Made by a program: the position numbers and the translations under genes. Positions 25,430-32,955 of a DNA stretch of 64,000 bases are shown here, piece after piece. The DNA is taken from the NCBI GenBank assembly GCA_963605405.1, contig CAVCUP010000006.1, positions 44,401 to 108,400 on the forward strand, in the 5' to 3' direction. This DNA comes from Paratractidigestivibacter sp963605405 (GTDB taxonomy: Bacteria > Actinomycetota > Coriobacteriia > Coriobacteriales > Atopobiaceae). A model generated the notes under the pieces. The model was not told the DNA's origin, searched no databases, and saw nothing but the letters and a program-made list of their open reading frames with translations. Each line of letters begins with the position of its first letter. Position 1 is the stretch's first letter.

Positions 25430-26008
25430 TTAGCCCTCAAGGGCCTCAAGGAGTTTCGACCCGTCCATGTACAGGTCGCCGTACTTCGCCAGGGCGAACT
25501 CCCTGATGAAGCTCTCGAGGTCGTCGGAATCGCGGAACACGCACACCACGTGGTAGGCGCTGCTCCAAACGTTGTCGTAGTAGGGCCTCACCTCAAGCGA
25601 CTCGAACGCCTTGAGGATCGCCGCCGCCTCGGCGAAGCTGTCGCCCTCTAGGCTGTCGGTCGTCTCCACCGAGTCGAGCGGGTTGGGCATCGGCGTGCCC
25701 TTCGGCTCCTTCGGCTTGAACTGCCGCTTGTTCTGAAGGCCTATGCGCTCCTCGAACACGGGGCGTATGACGTCGCCGAAAGTCCAGCCCTCGGCATCGG
25801 CCTTGACCAAATCGGCGAAGCGCCCGCGCTCGTCGGCGTCGTGGAAGCAGAAGCAAATCCAGAACCCCGAATCGACGGCCATCTGAAAGCGCTTCTCCTC
25901 GCGCTTCTCGCGGTCGCGGTAGCTCTTCTGGTGGTCGGTCAGCTGCGCCTCCTCGGCGGCTTTCGCCTCCTTGCGCGCCTTCTGCGGCTTCTCGAACTTA
26001 AAGCCCAT
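25430..26008 (-). CDS. Unknown protein paired with PAPS-reductase-like gene
   Basis: 192 aa. Basic N-terminus (KPQKARKEAKAAEEAQ) then two similar-looking halves: FWICFCFHDADERGRFADLV (~50) and HVVCVFRDSDDLESFIREF (~150). The internal likeness suggests a duplicated alpha/beta domain. It overlaps the PAPS-reductase-like gene by 11 bp and shares its transcript, so the two probably act together. Not recognised as a known family. Confidence 0.6.
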   Translation of the reverse strand: MGFKFEKPQKARKEAKAAEEAQLTDHQKSYRDREKREEKRFQMAVDSGFWICFCFHDADERGRFADLVKADAEGWTFGDVIRPVFEERIGLQNKRQFKPKEPKGTPMPNPLDSVETTDSLEGDSFAEAAAILKAFESLEVRPYYDNVWSSAYHVVCVFRDSDDLESFIREFALAKYGDLYMDGSKLLEALEG

Positions 26009-26708
26009 AGTGCTCCCACCTCTTCTCGTCGGCCTCGATGAACGGGTACCACTTCTTGACCACGGCGAAGTCGTCGGGGCGCTTCTCGCGCAGGGGCTTC
26101 ATGAACCGCATGTCCAATCCGTCGAAGCTGCGCCCGAACAGCTCGTAGTCTGGCGGCAGGCCGATGCCTCTGCGATCTATCGCGTCCATGACCTCGGCTT
26201 TCGTCCAGTCGGCCACAACGGACGCCTTGTGCGTGGACTGCTTCATCAGGCCGTGCTTGGTGAGGCTGGCGCGGCGGTACGGGTTGTCGCAGGCGCGCAC
26301 GCCGTCGCAGAACCACGTGTCGTCGGGCAACCCGAGGTCCTCGAGGATGTAGGGGCGCATGTCGTCGTAGCCGTACACGGGCATGTTCGCCGCCTCGATC
26401 ACGTCGCAGTGCGCGGGGCTTTGGAACACGCAGTTGTTGAGCGTCCTCGACCACCTGGGGTGCGGGTACTGGTGGATCTTCACGCCGAACACCTTCTCGA
26501 TGCTGCGCACGTTCTGCTCGACCATCGGAAGGCCGGGGATAGACCAGTAGTAGATCGGCACGACCTCGACGCCCTCGTCCTCGAGCGCGACCCACGCGGC
26601 CAGCGAGTCCTTGCCGAGCGAGCAGGAAAGCACCACGGGTCGGCCTTCCGCCTTGAGCCGCTTGCGGATCTCGGCGCTAGTCGGCTGGCCCTTGATTATC
26701 GTCGGCAT
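25998..26708 (-). CDS. Phosphoadenosine-phosphosulfate reductase (PP-loop) family protein
   Basis: 236 aa. PP-loop SCSLGKDS at ~28-35 binds ATP/adenylyl groups; later ADWTKAEVMDAIDRRGIGLPPDYELFGRSFDG is the usual family C-terminal region. A conserved pair of cysteines (NNCVFQSPAHC) and CDNP are visible. Phage members are thought to modify DNA or bases (compare DndC), or to help sulfur metabolism. No other dnd genes are visible. Lies between an HTH gene and the packaging genes. Confidence 0.8.
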   Translation of the reverse strand: MPTIIKGQPTSAEIRKRLKAEGRPVVLSCSLGKDSLAAWVALEDEGVEVVPIYYWSIPGLPMVEQNVRSIEKVFGVKIHQYPHPRWSRTLNNCVFQSPAHCDVIEAANMPVYGYDDMRPYILEDLGLPDDTWFCDGVRACDNPYRRASLTKHGLMKQSTHKASVVADWTKAEVMDAIDRRGIGLPPDYELFGRSFDGLDMRFMKPLREKRPDDFAVVKKWYPFIEADEKRWEHYGL

Positions 26709-26931
26709 CTTCGCTCCTCTCCGTTATCTCGATGGGTTCACCCATTCCGTTCAACGTCAGCTTAAAGCCCATGTGAGAAGCCATCGTCGCAAGAGTCGCG
26801 GAACCGATGTTCGACCCCTGCTTGATCGTGTTCTTGATGTACATAGGCGATTTGCCCATGGCCTTAGAAAGCGCGTACATGCTCGTATCCGACCGGTCGA
26901 GCATTTCCCTTAACGCCTCTGTCGGTGTCAC
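26677..26931 (-). CDS. XRE-type HTH regulator
   Basis: 84 aa; helix-turn-helix SMYALSKAMGKSPMYIKNTI at ~17-36, then ATLATMASHMGFKLTL. Divergent from the plus-strand cassette across an AT-rich gap with three direct repeats, so it likely controls that promoter and its own. Overlaps the PAPS-reductase-like gene by 32 bp. Confidence 0.75.
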   Translation of the reverse strand: MTPTEALREMLDRSDTSMYALSKAMGKSPMYIKNTIKQGSNIGSATLATMASHMGFKLTLNGMGEPIEITERSEDADDNQGPAD

Positions 26932-27158
26932 TCGAAACCTCCCTTCAATATTGGATCTTCTGGCAGATTATACAGCAACCTATATAGCTGTAGGGCAAAT
27001 ATTATATATGTAGGAATTATGTATTATAGGGCAATAATTAAGCCCCCACCATAGGGCAATAACCTTTGCTGTATATTGTCCTTGTCAGCAATGGGGGCCA
27101 CAAAGCCCACAGAGCTAGCAAGCAAGCAACTTTAGAACCGAATAAGGAGGCTACAGAG
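26932..27158. promoter_or_regulatory. AT-rich divergent control region with three direct repeats
   Basis: 227 bp, far lower in GC than its surroundings. Contains TAGGGCAAAT at 26991, TAGGGCAATAA at 27027 and TAGGGCAATAA at 27052. These repeats lie between a leftward HTH gene and the rightward seven-gene cassette and look like operator half-sites or iterons. Two -10-like TATATA stretches occur (26980-26990 and 27002-27009). No tRNA or ORF is seen. Confidence 0.6.
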
Positions 27159-27692
27159 ATGGCAGAGCAGCAGAGTTTAGATCTGGTGGCAGGTGGTCAG
27201 CTGGTGAGCAACCATACGATCCTAGCCATTGTGGAGGGCATGCGAGCAAGGGGCTATTTCCGAAAGGGCCAGCAGGGCCGAAAGGATGGCCTAGAACTCG
27301 CAACAGCCTTGAAGCTCATTAACGAGTATATGGCATATCCCGACCTTGGCAGGTACACAGTGGAGGCCACGAAGCACAGGGCCATTAACGAGGTTCCCAG
27401 GGCCGATTACGAGCCGGTGGAGATCATGAGGGCTTGCGACAACTGGCTAGCCCAGATCACCGAGGCATTCAAGACCGACCCAGACGAGGAGGCCGTTATT
27501 TACATGGTGAAAGACCTTCGAAAGCAGGTCATAGCCGATGGCATCGTGTCAGGTGACCTCAAGGTGAAGAAGCTCTTCGGAAAGTCGAGCTTCTACTACC
27601 AGGCGGCTAACGGCAGGTGGTTCAAGGCCGATTACATCCCTTGGAATATCGAGGACTACAACCCCATCAGACCGGCAGAGCATGCGGCCTAA
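27159..27692 (+). CDS. First gene of plus-strand cassette, unknown
   Basis: 177 aa from ATG 27159 with AAGGAGG at the right distance. Lower GC codon use than the rest of the phage. Mixed helical protein (ELATALKLINEYMAYPDLG; AIVEGMRARGYFRKG) with an aromatic end (SSFYYQAANGRWFKADYIPW). No family recognised. Likely the best-expressed gene of the cassette. Confidence 0.7.
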   Translation: MAEQQSLDLVAGGQLVSNHTILAIVEGMRARGYFRKGQQGRKDGLELATALKLINEYMAYPDLGRYTVEATKHRAINEVPRADYEPVEIMRACDNWLAQITEAFKTDPDEEAVIYMVKDLRKQVIADGIVSGDLKVKKLFGKSSFYYQAANGRWFKADYIPWNIEDYNPIRPAEHAA

Positions 27693-27749
27693 AGCAAGCA
27701 GGAGGCCCCGAGAAGGGGCCTCCCACAACAACACACAGGAGATCATACC

Positions 27750-28085
27750 ATGCAAAAGCTACTCACGAAAGAGCTTCAGAAGAAGCTCCCGCCGCTCTAC
27801 TCGCAGGACGGCAAGAAGGCCGAGACCGTGGTTTACGGCCACTGGTTCAGCTGCTTCAACGGCTGGGACTTCTACGCCACCGAGTACGACGAGGAGACCG
27901 GCGACATGTTCGGGTTTATCTTCGGGGCCGTCCCCGAGATGGGCTACTTCAACCTGGCAGAGCTTGAGGAGATCAACCGTAAGTACGGCCTGAACTACTT
28001 CGAGCGCGAGACCTATTTCACACCCGCAAAAGTAACCGAGATACCGAGGATAGCCGAGGCGTTCGGCTACCTCTGGGAAAAGTAA
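27750..28085 (+). CDS. DUF2958 protein
   Basis: 111 aa with the family pattern LLTKELQKKLPPLYSQDGKK, FYATEYDEETGDMFGFIFG, EMGYFNLAELEEI. DUF2958 proteins occur on plasmids and phages; role unknown. Strong AGGAG site. Confidence 0.8.
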   Translation: MQKLLTKELQKKLPPLYSQDGKKAETVVYGHWFSCFNGWDFYATEYDEETGDMFGFIFGAVPEMGYFNLAELEEINRKYGLNYFERETYFTPAKVTEIPRIAEAFGYLWEK

Positions 28086-28136
28086 CAGATCACTACAGGG
28101 AGGGGCCTAGCCCCTCCCATAAAGGAGGTTTTCACC

Positions 28137-28790
28137 ATGGAACGAGGAAAGATCATCGAGAAGATTAAGAAGCTTCGCGAGCACAGCGTGGAGAACGGCT
28201 GCAACGAGGCCGAGGCCATCCAGTTCGCACTCAAGGCCCAGAAGCTCATCGCGGACAACGACGTGGAGGAATGGGAGCTTGCCGACGAGGTCAGGCAGGT
28301 GACCGAGACCACCACCGGGTGGACGGCCAAGGTATGGGCGCCGAGCCTGGCGCAGGCCATCGCCGACAACTTCAGGTGCAAGGTGTACCAGCGCAGGGTG
28401 ACGGCCCGCAAGTACGAGTTCGTGTTCGTCGGCTACAAGGCGGACAGCGAGGCGGCGGAGATCGTCTACGCGAACCTGCTCGAAACCTGCCACAGGCTGG
28501 CGAACGAATACCAGGACTTCGCGTACACCGACCCCGGCGCATACTCCAATTTCGTCATCGGATTCATCGCGGGCGTGCGCGCCGAGCTTGAGAAGCAGTG
28601 CTTCGAGCTGATGATCGTTTGCCCCAAGGAGGTTGAGGATTACTTCGAGGGGCTGGGGCTTGGCCGATCCCACAGGCGAGGCCTCAAGGCGTCCAACAAC
28701 GACAGTATAAGCCGAGGCATGCAGCAGGGCCGCGACGCGGTGCGCAGCCGCCGCGTGGAGGCTTCGAGGGGCAACCTCCTGCCGGCATAG
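28137..28790 (+). CDS. DUF2786 protein
   Basis: 217 aa. The N-terminal ~40 residues match DUF2786 (IIEKIKKLREHSVENGCNEA, then EAIQFALKAQKLI). The rest is an alpha/beta domain common with it in phages (YEFVFVGYKADSEAAEIVYANL). The C-terminus is basic. Possibly nucleic-acid related; function unknown. Confidence 0.78.
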   Translation: MERGKIIEKIKKLREHSVENGCNEAEAIQFALKAQKLIADNDVEEWELADEVRQVTETTTGWTAKVWAPSLAQAIADNFRCKVYQRRVTARKYEFVFVGYKADSEAAEIVYANLLETCHRLANEYQDFAYTDPGAYSNFVIGFIAGVRAELEKQCFELMIVCPKEVEDYFEGLGLGRSHRRGLKASNNDSISRGMQQGRDAVRSRRVEASRGNLLPA

Positions 28791-28849
28791 CAGGACAGCA
28801 CAGGGGCAGGGCTTCAGGCCTTGCCCCGATCTTTAGAAAGGGGCGAGCC

Positions 28850-29176
28850 ATGCAGGTAAAGGCAGGCGACATTTTCGAATGCGAGGGCAGTTTCTACCAG
28901 GCCATCAAGGCCACAGCGAAAACAGCCACGATCAGGCCCATAGAAAGCACCTTCGAGGGCTACGCAGACCCCTACGGGTGGGAGCGCAAGTATTTACCGG
29001 TGCCCAACCAGTTCATTGCAAGCGATCCATGGATGGGCAGGGAGCGAAGCGAAAAGGGGCAGCGGCTCAAGATTCACGACTACACGCGGGGCAAGACCTG
29101 CCCCGAGCTTCACATGGGCTGTAGAACCCTGGTCCGATGGGACGGCACCCCAAGCATTCGCGACACGTACAACTAG
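28850..29176 (+). CDS. Unknown cassette protein, beta-rich
   Basis: 108 aa, starting MQVKAGDIFECEGSFYQAIK: the first ~45 residues have the feel of a small KOW/SH3-like barrel. No family recognised. Preceded by AAAGGGG. Confidence 0.6.
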   Translation: MQVKAGDIFECEGSFYQAIKATAKTATIRPIESTFEGYADPYGWERKYLPVPNQFIASDPWMGRERSEKGQRLKIHDYTRGKTCPELHMGCRTLVRWDGTPSIRDTYN

Positions 29177-29185
29177 GAGGCAACC

Positions 29186-29407
29186 ATGCAACGAGACTAC
29201 ACATGCACGATCAGGCACGGCGGGGGCTTCGGGGGCGGCTACGGCGGCACCTACGACAGCGAGCACCATTACCAGTCGGCGCACAGGGCGGGAAGCAAGG
29301 CCAACGAGGAAGACGCCCGCACGACATGGCGAAGGATGCACGGCAATGCGGGCTGGTGCGAGGTTGTGCCGGGAAGCGTAATGATCGAGAAGGGGAACTG
29401 GGCATGA
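29186..29407 (+). CDS. Unknown Gly-rich cassette protein
   Basis: 73 aa with a Gly-rich HGGGFGGGYGGTY stretch and a helical C-terminus. Good AGGAGG site. Ends in an ATGA overlap with the next gene. Confidence 0.55.
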   Translation: MQRDYTCTIRHGGGFGGGYGGTYDSEHHYQSAHRAGSKANEEDARTTWRRMHGNAGWCEVVPGSVMIEKGNWA

Positions 29408-29670
29408 AAGCATACAGCACCGAGGCGGTGGCGAAACAGCTGCAGACCGACGAGGGCCGCGCCCTGATGGAGTCGTGGGACTCGCACTGGGAGGAGGTCA
29501 TGAGGCTTGCCGAGGGCTACGGCTTCATAGTGCAGGCCTACGGCGGCGTCGCCACGATCGCCACGAACGAGGAGCAATGCAGGCAGACAGGGTATGAGCG
29601 CAAGGCGTCCATGGTGATCGCTTCCGGCCTTGCCGGGGAGGTGATGGGCGATGGACGACAGGGAGCCTAG
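29404..29670 (+). CDS. Unknown cassette protein
   Basis: 88 aa from ATG 29404 (4-bp overlap with the previous stop): MKAYSTEAVAKQLQTDEGR, then LAEGYGFIVQAYGGVATIAT. No family recognised. Confidence 0.58.
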   Translation: MKAYSTEAVAKQLQTDEGRALMESWDSHWEEVMRLAEGYGFIVQAYGGVATIATNEEQCRQTGYERKASMVIASGLAGEVMGDGRQGA

Positions 29671-29776
29671 GCAGTGGGCCGAGCTGCTCGAGATCCTGCG
29701 AAAGGCAAAACAGGACTTCAAGGAGGCAGTAGCAGCCGAGAAGCCCGTAACCGAGGGCCTCGAGTACATCAGATAG
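29651..29776 (+). CDS. 41-aa cassette protein
   Basis: Helical peptide (EPRQWAELLEILRKAKQDFK) in a different frame overlapping the previous gene by 20 bp, with a GAGGTG site. Last gene before the terminator. Confidence 0.5.
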   Translation: MDDREPRQWAELLEILRKAKQDFKEAVAAEKPVTEGLEYIR

Positions 29777-29778
29777 CA

Positions 29779-29812
29779 GAAAGCCCCTAGATTCGATTCT
29801 AGGGGCTTTTCC
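29779..29812. terminator. Bidirectional terminator between convergent operons
   Basis: Perfect 11-bp stem AAGCCCCTAGA/TCTAGGGGCTT with a 6-nt loop (29781-29808). T-rich on both strands (CTTTTCC and CTTTCTG). It separates the rightward cassette from the leftward early operon. Confidence 0.9.
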
Positions 29813-29825
29813 ATGCCTCCAGGGG

Positions 29826-29954
29826 CTACAAAAGCCCCCATATACCGGCAACCCAGCGAGCAAGCAGGGAGCAAACCCCGATCATCGCGAGCAACACAGC
29901 CACGAGGCTACCGGCATACACCACGGCGGCTATAACCTTCTGCGCACGGTTCAC
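29826..29954 (-). CDS. 42-aa membrane protein
   Basis: GTG start in a GTGA overlap with the previous stop. One or two membrane segments (VIAAVVYAGSLVAVLLAMI; VCSLLARWVAGIWGLL). Last gene of the long early operon. Unknown. Confidence 0.55.
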   Translation of the reverse strand: MNRAQKVIAAVVYAGSLVAVLLAMIGVCSLLARWVAGIWGLL

Positions 29955-30379
29955 TTCAGGCCCCCGATCCTGGCCTTGAGCTTGCCCAGCACCCCGCAGT
30001 GGCGAGGCGTGGGCACGAACACGAAGCGCCTACAGCCCTCGCGCCCGCAGGCACCGGCGTAGGGCCTCGAGCCGGTTATTCGCCCGCGCTTGCGATTGCG
30101 GTCCTCGCAGTCCATCAGGAGCAGTCGCATATCGTCGCAGCCGCAGGCCTTAGCCAGGTTCGCCACGGCCTGCACGACGTCGGCGCACTCGTCCATCAGC
30201 TTGTCGAGCGCAGCGCGCTCGAACACGCTGTTAGTCAGCCACTCGCACCCTTCGTTGTCCCACGCCTGCCAAGCGCCGAATACCTCGGCGGCCTCCTCGA
30301 GCACCTTCAAGGCCTGCTCCTTGTCCGGCTTCACGCCGTCGAACGTGGCGATGCTTCCCATGATCACGCATTCTTGCAT
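29951..30379 (-). CDS. MazG-like nucleotide pyrophosphohydrolase family protein
   Basis: 142 aa. All-alpha NTP-PPase pattern: VLEEAAEVFGAWQ (EExxE) and LMDECADVVQAVANLA (ExxD). C-terminal ~40 residues are basic with four Cys, perhaps zinc binding. Phage members are thought to hydrolyse non-canonical or signal nucleotides. AGGAG site before ATG 30379. Confidence 0.75.
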   Translation of the reverse strand: MQECVIMGSIATFDGVKPDKEQALKVLEEAAEVFGAWQAWDNEGCEWLTNSVFERAALDKLMDECADVVQAVANLAKACGCDDMRLLLMDCEDRNRKRGRITGSRPYAGACGREGCRRFVFVPTPRHCGVLGKLKARIGGLK

Positions 30380-30380
30380 A

Positions 30381-30491
30381 TCAAACTCCTATCAGAAGGC
30401 GCGCGAGCGACATCGCCGCCCACAGCGCCAATCCATCTACGACGAGGCACCCGGCCAGCGCGGCCAAGCACCCCCAGTTGCAGCCCCTCAT
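30381..30491 (-). CDS. 36-aa membrane protein
   Basis: Starts MRGCNWGCLAALAGCLVVDG; a single hydrophobic helix with three Cys. Lies between two genes with 1- to 4-bp gaps in a tightly packed operon. Unknown. Confidence 0.5.
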   Translation of the reverse strand: MRGCNWGCLAALAGCLVVDGLALWAAMSLARLLIGV

Positions 30492-30495
30492 GCCG

Positions 30496-30615
30496 TCACC
30501 CGCAGGCGAAGAGCGCCAGCATCACCAGCAGCGCCGCCAGCGCCCGCAGGACGTACAGCTCCCAGGCCAGCACGGCGACGCCGACGAGTACCAGCGCCGC
30601 CGTCAACCAACCCAT
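30496..30615 (-). CDS. 39-aa membrane protein
   Basis: Almost entirely hydrophobic (MGWLTAALVLVGVAVLAWEL, then VLRALAALLVMLALFACG): two possible membrane segments. Overlaps the previous gene by 13 bp. Confidence 0.5.
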   Translation of the reverse strand: MGWLTAALVLVGVAVLAWELYVLRALAALLVMLALFACG

Positions 30616-30902
30616 CGGTCGCACCCGTCCTCCTGCATGTCCTTGTCGTTGTCGATGGCCCAGTCGCGCGCCCACCGCGCGGCCTCCCAAGGCGTCTGCG
30701 CCCAGGACTCGGCGAACGCCTCGCGGAAGTCGAGGTCGCATATCCCGGATTCGCGGCACCCCATCAGGAAGTGCGTGCAGGTGCCGCATACCCTCGGCTC
30801 CTCCTGGTTCCACGGCGCGCGCGGATCGGACTCGTAGCACCCGGGCGGCAGGTTCCAGCCGCTCCCAGGCTCGTAGCAGCCGCCGAAGCCGTCGTATTCC
30901 AT
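30603..30902 (-). CDS. Cys-rich phage protein
   Basis: 99 aa with CxxC (VCGTCTHFLMGC) and further Cys (GICDL, GCDRW), likely a small zinc-binding protein; W-rich centre (WAQTPWEAARWARDWAI). Unknown function. Confidence 0.55.
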   Translation of the reverse strand: MEYDGFGGCYEPGSGWNLPPGCYESDPRAPWNQEEPRVCGTCTHFLMGCRESGICDLDFREAFAESWAQTPWEAARWARDWAIDNDKDMQEDGCDRWVG

Positions 30903-30903
30903 G

Positions 30904-31086
30904 TCACCACGCCCTCTCGAACCGGGTCTGGTCGAGCCACCAGCTCGGGCAGGGCTTCAGGCCTCGCCAAAATCTGTAGTACGCCCAATCCTTCTGGCGG
31001 TCTGCGTGGGCGCGGCCGTAGAACTTCCCGTAAAGGCACGTCGAGCAGTTCCCCGGCACCTCTTGCGTCGCGATCACCCTCGCCAT
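30904..31086 (-). CDS. Small Cys-containing phage protein
   Basis: 60 aa with CSTC (~14-17) and CPSW; aromatic-rich (DWAYYRFWRGLKPCPSWW). Spaced 1-2 bp from its neighbours. Unknown. Confidence 0.5.
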   Translation of the reverse strand: MARVIATQEVPGNCSTCLYGKFYGRAHADRQKDWAYYRFWRGLKPCPSWWLDQTRFERAW

Positions 31087-31088
31087 CG

Positions 31089-31445
31089 TCAGTCACCGTC
31101 CCAAACGCCGTCGGGGCGCATGCGGGCCATCGCCGCCAGCTGCAGCAGCGGGCGCTTGGCGTTGCCCTCGGTGGCCTCCCAGTAGTCGTCGGAAACCTCG
31201 TCGGACAGCTTGGCCGCAGCCGATTCGAGCACGGGGATGGACTCCGCGCCCGTCATGCCGTAGATGGTGCGGATGCCCTCGTCCCCGAAGACGCGGTAGT
31301 AGTGCTTGGCGTAGTTGTAGGTCACGTTCAGCCAAAGCATGGTCGTGCCGCCCATGGCGTAGGTGCCGCCGCGCATGTCGTGCGCGACGTCGGTCTCAAG
31401 CTGCTCGCGCGTAACGGGGTCGAGCAGGCGTATGTCGTAGCTCAT
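31089..31445 (-). CDS. Phage early protein, unknown
   Basis: 118 aa. Starts MSYDIRLLDPVTREQLETDV and carries GGTYAMGGTTMLWLNVTYNY, a conserved core known from Gram-positive phages without assigned function. ATGA overlap with upstream gene. Confidence 0.62.
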   Translation of the reverse strand: MSYDIRLLDPVTREQLETDVAHDMRGGTYAMGGTTMLWLNVTYNYAKHYYRVFGDEGIRTIYGMTGAESIPVLESAAAKLSDEVSDDYWEATEGNAKRPLLQLAAMARMRPDGVWDGD

Positions 31446-31678
31446 TCGGCCCCCTCCCAGAAGTCGCAGTGGTTGTTGTCGCCCGTCATAAAGTGCTTGC
31501 CGTCGTGGTTGCAGTAGCAGCGCGTGGTCTCGCGGTCGGTGTCCAGACGCTTTCCAGTGAGGTCGAACGCCTGGGCCTTCACGACCTCGTGCTCGTGGTG
31601 AGCACAGTTCCCGCAGCGGTGCGCGGGCGGCTTCCACTCCTCGTGGATGTCGGGGTTAAACACGTATTGGTCGGTCAT
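31442..31678 (-). CDS. Zinc-binding-type small phage protein
   Basis: 78 aa with HRCGNCAHHEHE and TRCYCNHDGKHF: Cys/His pairs of a zinc site. ATG 31678 after AAGGAAG. Unknown role. Confidence 0.58.
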   Translation of the reverse strand: MTDQYVFNPDIHEEWKPPAHRCGNCAHHEHEVVKAQAFDLTGKRLDTDRETTRCYCNHDGKHFMTGDNNHCDFWEGAE

Positions 31679-32012
31679 TCGCTTCTTCCTTGTCTGCCAT
31701 GGCAATCCTCTCGCCGATCCAGCGCATCACCGGAACGGCCATCGAGTTGCCTATGGCCTTGTATCGCGGGCCGTCTGGGCATTTTTCGGCAGGCTTGCCT
31801 CGATACGGCACCTTCGTATGGTTGTCGGGAAACCCTTGGAGCCGTTCGCACTCCAAAGGCGTGAGTCTTCTAACGATCATGTTTTCTCCCTCGTCAGCGA
31901 AAAGCGTTTGCATGTTGGTGGTGGAAAGGGTGAGCGACACGTCGTCGCTCACCAGCGCCCCTTTGCCCCCACCCGCGCGGCCGCAGCGGACAATGAGGGT
32001 GCACGCACTCAT
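31656..32012 (-). CDS. C5-cytosine methyltransferase, C-terminal part (motifs IX-X)
   Basis: 118 aa. Contains RRLTPLECERLQGFPDNHT (motif IX) and YKAIGNSMAVPVMRWIG (motif X), plus the end of a target-recognition region (CGRAGGGKGALVSDD; SLTLSTTNMQTLF). Its ATG at 32012 overlaps the stop of the N-terminal part in ATGA, in the -1 frame. Either a two-subunit enzyme like M.AquI or a single gene broken by a frameshift. Confidence 0.85.
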   Translation of the reverse strand: MSACTLIVRCGRAGGGKGALVSDDVSLTLSTTNMQTLFADEGENMIVRRLTPLECERLQGFPDNHTKVPYRGKPAEKCPDGPRYKAIGNSMAVPVMRWIGERIAMADKEEANDRPIRV

Positions 32013-32950
32013 ACGCACACCGTCGGCGTATCCCCGCCGACCTTGAGAGTTCCCGCAATGTTCTCACCTATGGCCGTGTTTGCGGCAAGGTCAGCCATGG
32101 CGATGGGCGCGTCCTGTAAAACGGACGGCTGGATATTCATGCCTTCGCACGTTCCGCTCGGAAGGGTTGGTGCCACGCCGCCCTCGGAAAAGATCCTCTT
32201 GCTCTGGACGTCCCAGCCGTTAAGGCACCCAGGATTGGTGGCGACCGCAGGGTTGTGCCAGTCTGCCGTGAGCGTGGGCGAGACCTCCTCCTCGTAGCCT
32301 AATCCGCCGGCCCCGCTTCCTTGGTGGTACTTGAAGCCTGCGCTTCGAGCGCCGTCTCTAGCTTCGGCGGCAAGTCGCGCCCTCTCTTCCGCGCCCGTCG
32401 AAGGACTCCCGCACAGGCTTTCGGACTCAACAAGTACGCCGATGGGGGGGCAGGCTCCAAGACGTCCGACAAGAAAGAGACGGCGCCGTCTTTGGGCCAC
32501 TCCGAAGAACTGCGCATCAAGTACGCGCCACGCCAGGCCGTACCCGAGTTTGTCCATTTCGGACAAGAGCTGTCGGAAAGCCTCCCCGTCTTCGCTTGAG
32601 AGCGCTCCCGGGACGTTTTCCCAAAGAAACCATCGAGGACGTATCTCGCGTACTGCGCGAATGTACTCGAACATGAGACCGGATTCACCTTGCAACCCCT
32701 CTCGTTTGCCGGCGATCGAGAACGATTGGCACGGACTGCCGCCGACGACCAGATCGCACTTGCCGCGATACTTCTTCCACTTGACCTTCGTGACGTCACC
32801 GACGTTCGGCACGTTCGGATAGCGCTCCGCGAGCACGGCGCTCGGGAACTCATCGAACTCGGCGAAGCACAGCGGCTCCCAGCCGAGCGGTTCCCACGCG
32901 ACGGTTGCGGCCTCTATCCCGCTGAAAAGCGAGACGTACTTCAAACCCAT
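32009..32950 (-). CDS. C5-cytosine DNA methyltransferase, N-terminal part (motifs I-VIII)
   Basis: 313 aa. Motif I SLFSGIEAATVAW, motif IV GGSPCQSFS with the catalytic Cys, motif VI WENVPG, motif VIII QRRRRLFLVG; then variable region with repeated TLTADW/TLPSGT/TLKVGG patterns. Methylates cytosine C5, presumably shielding phage DNA from restriction. Ends in GDTPTVCV just where motifs IX and X should follow; these are in the next ORF. Confidence 0.9.
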   Translation of the reverse strand: MGLKYVSLFSGIEAATVAWEPLGWEPLCFAEFDEFPSAVLAERYPNVPNVGDVTKVKWKKYRGKCDLVVGGSPCQSFSIAGKREGLQGESGLMFEYIRAVREIRPRWFLWENVPGALSSEDGEAFRQLLSEMDKLGYGLAWRVLDAQFFGVAQRRRRLFLVGRLGACPPIGVLVESESLCGSPSTGAEERARLAAEARDGARSAGFKYHQGSGAGGLGYEEEVSPTLTADWHNPAVATNPGCLNGWDVQSKRIFSEGGVAPTLPSGTCEGMNIQPSVLQDAPIAMADLAANTAIGENIAGTLKVGGDTPTVCV

Positions 32951-32955
32951 GCCGC

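Noticed and set aside
29951..30379. Copy of the host mazG
   Set aside because: The phage protein shares only the short EExxE/ExxD pattern, is 142 aa with a Cys-rich tail, and is unrelated in detail to the 325-aa host MazG.
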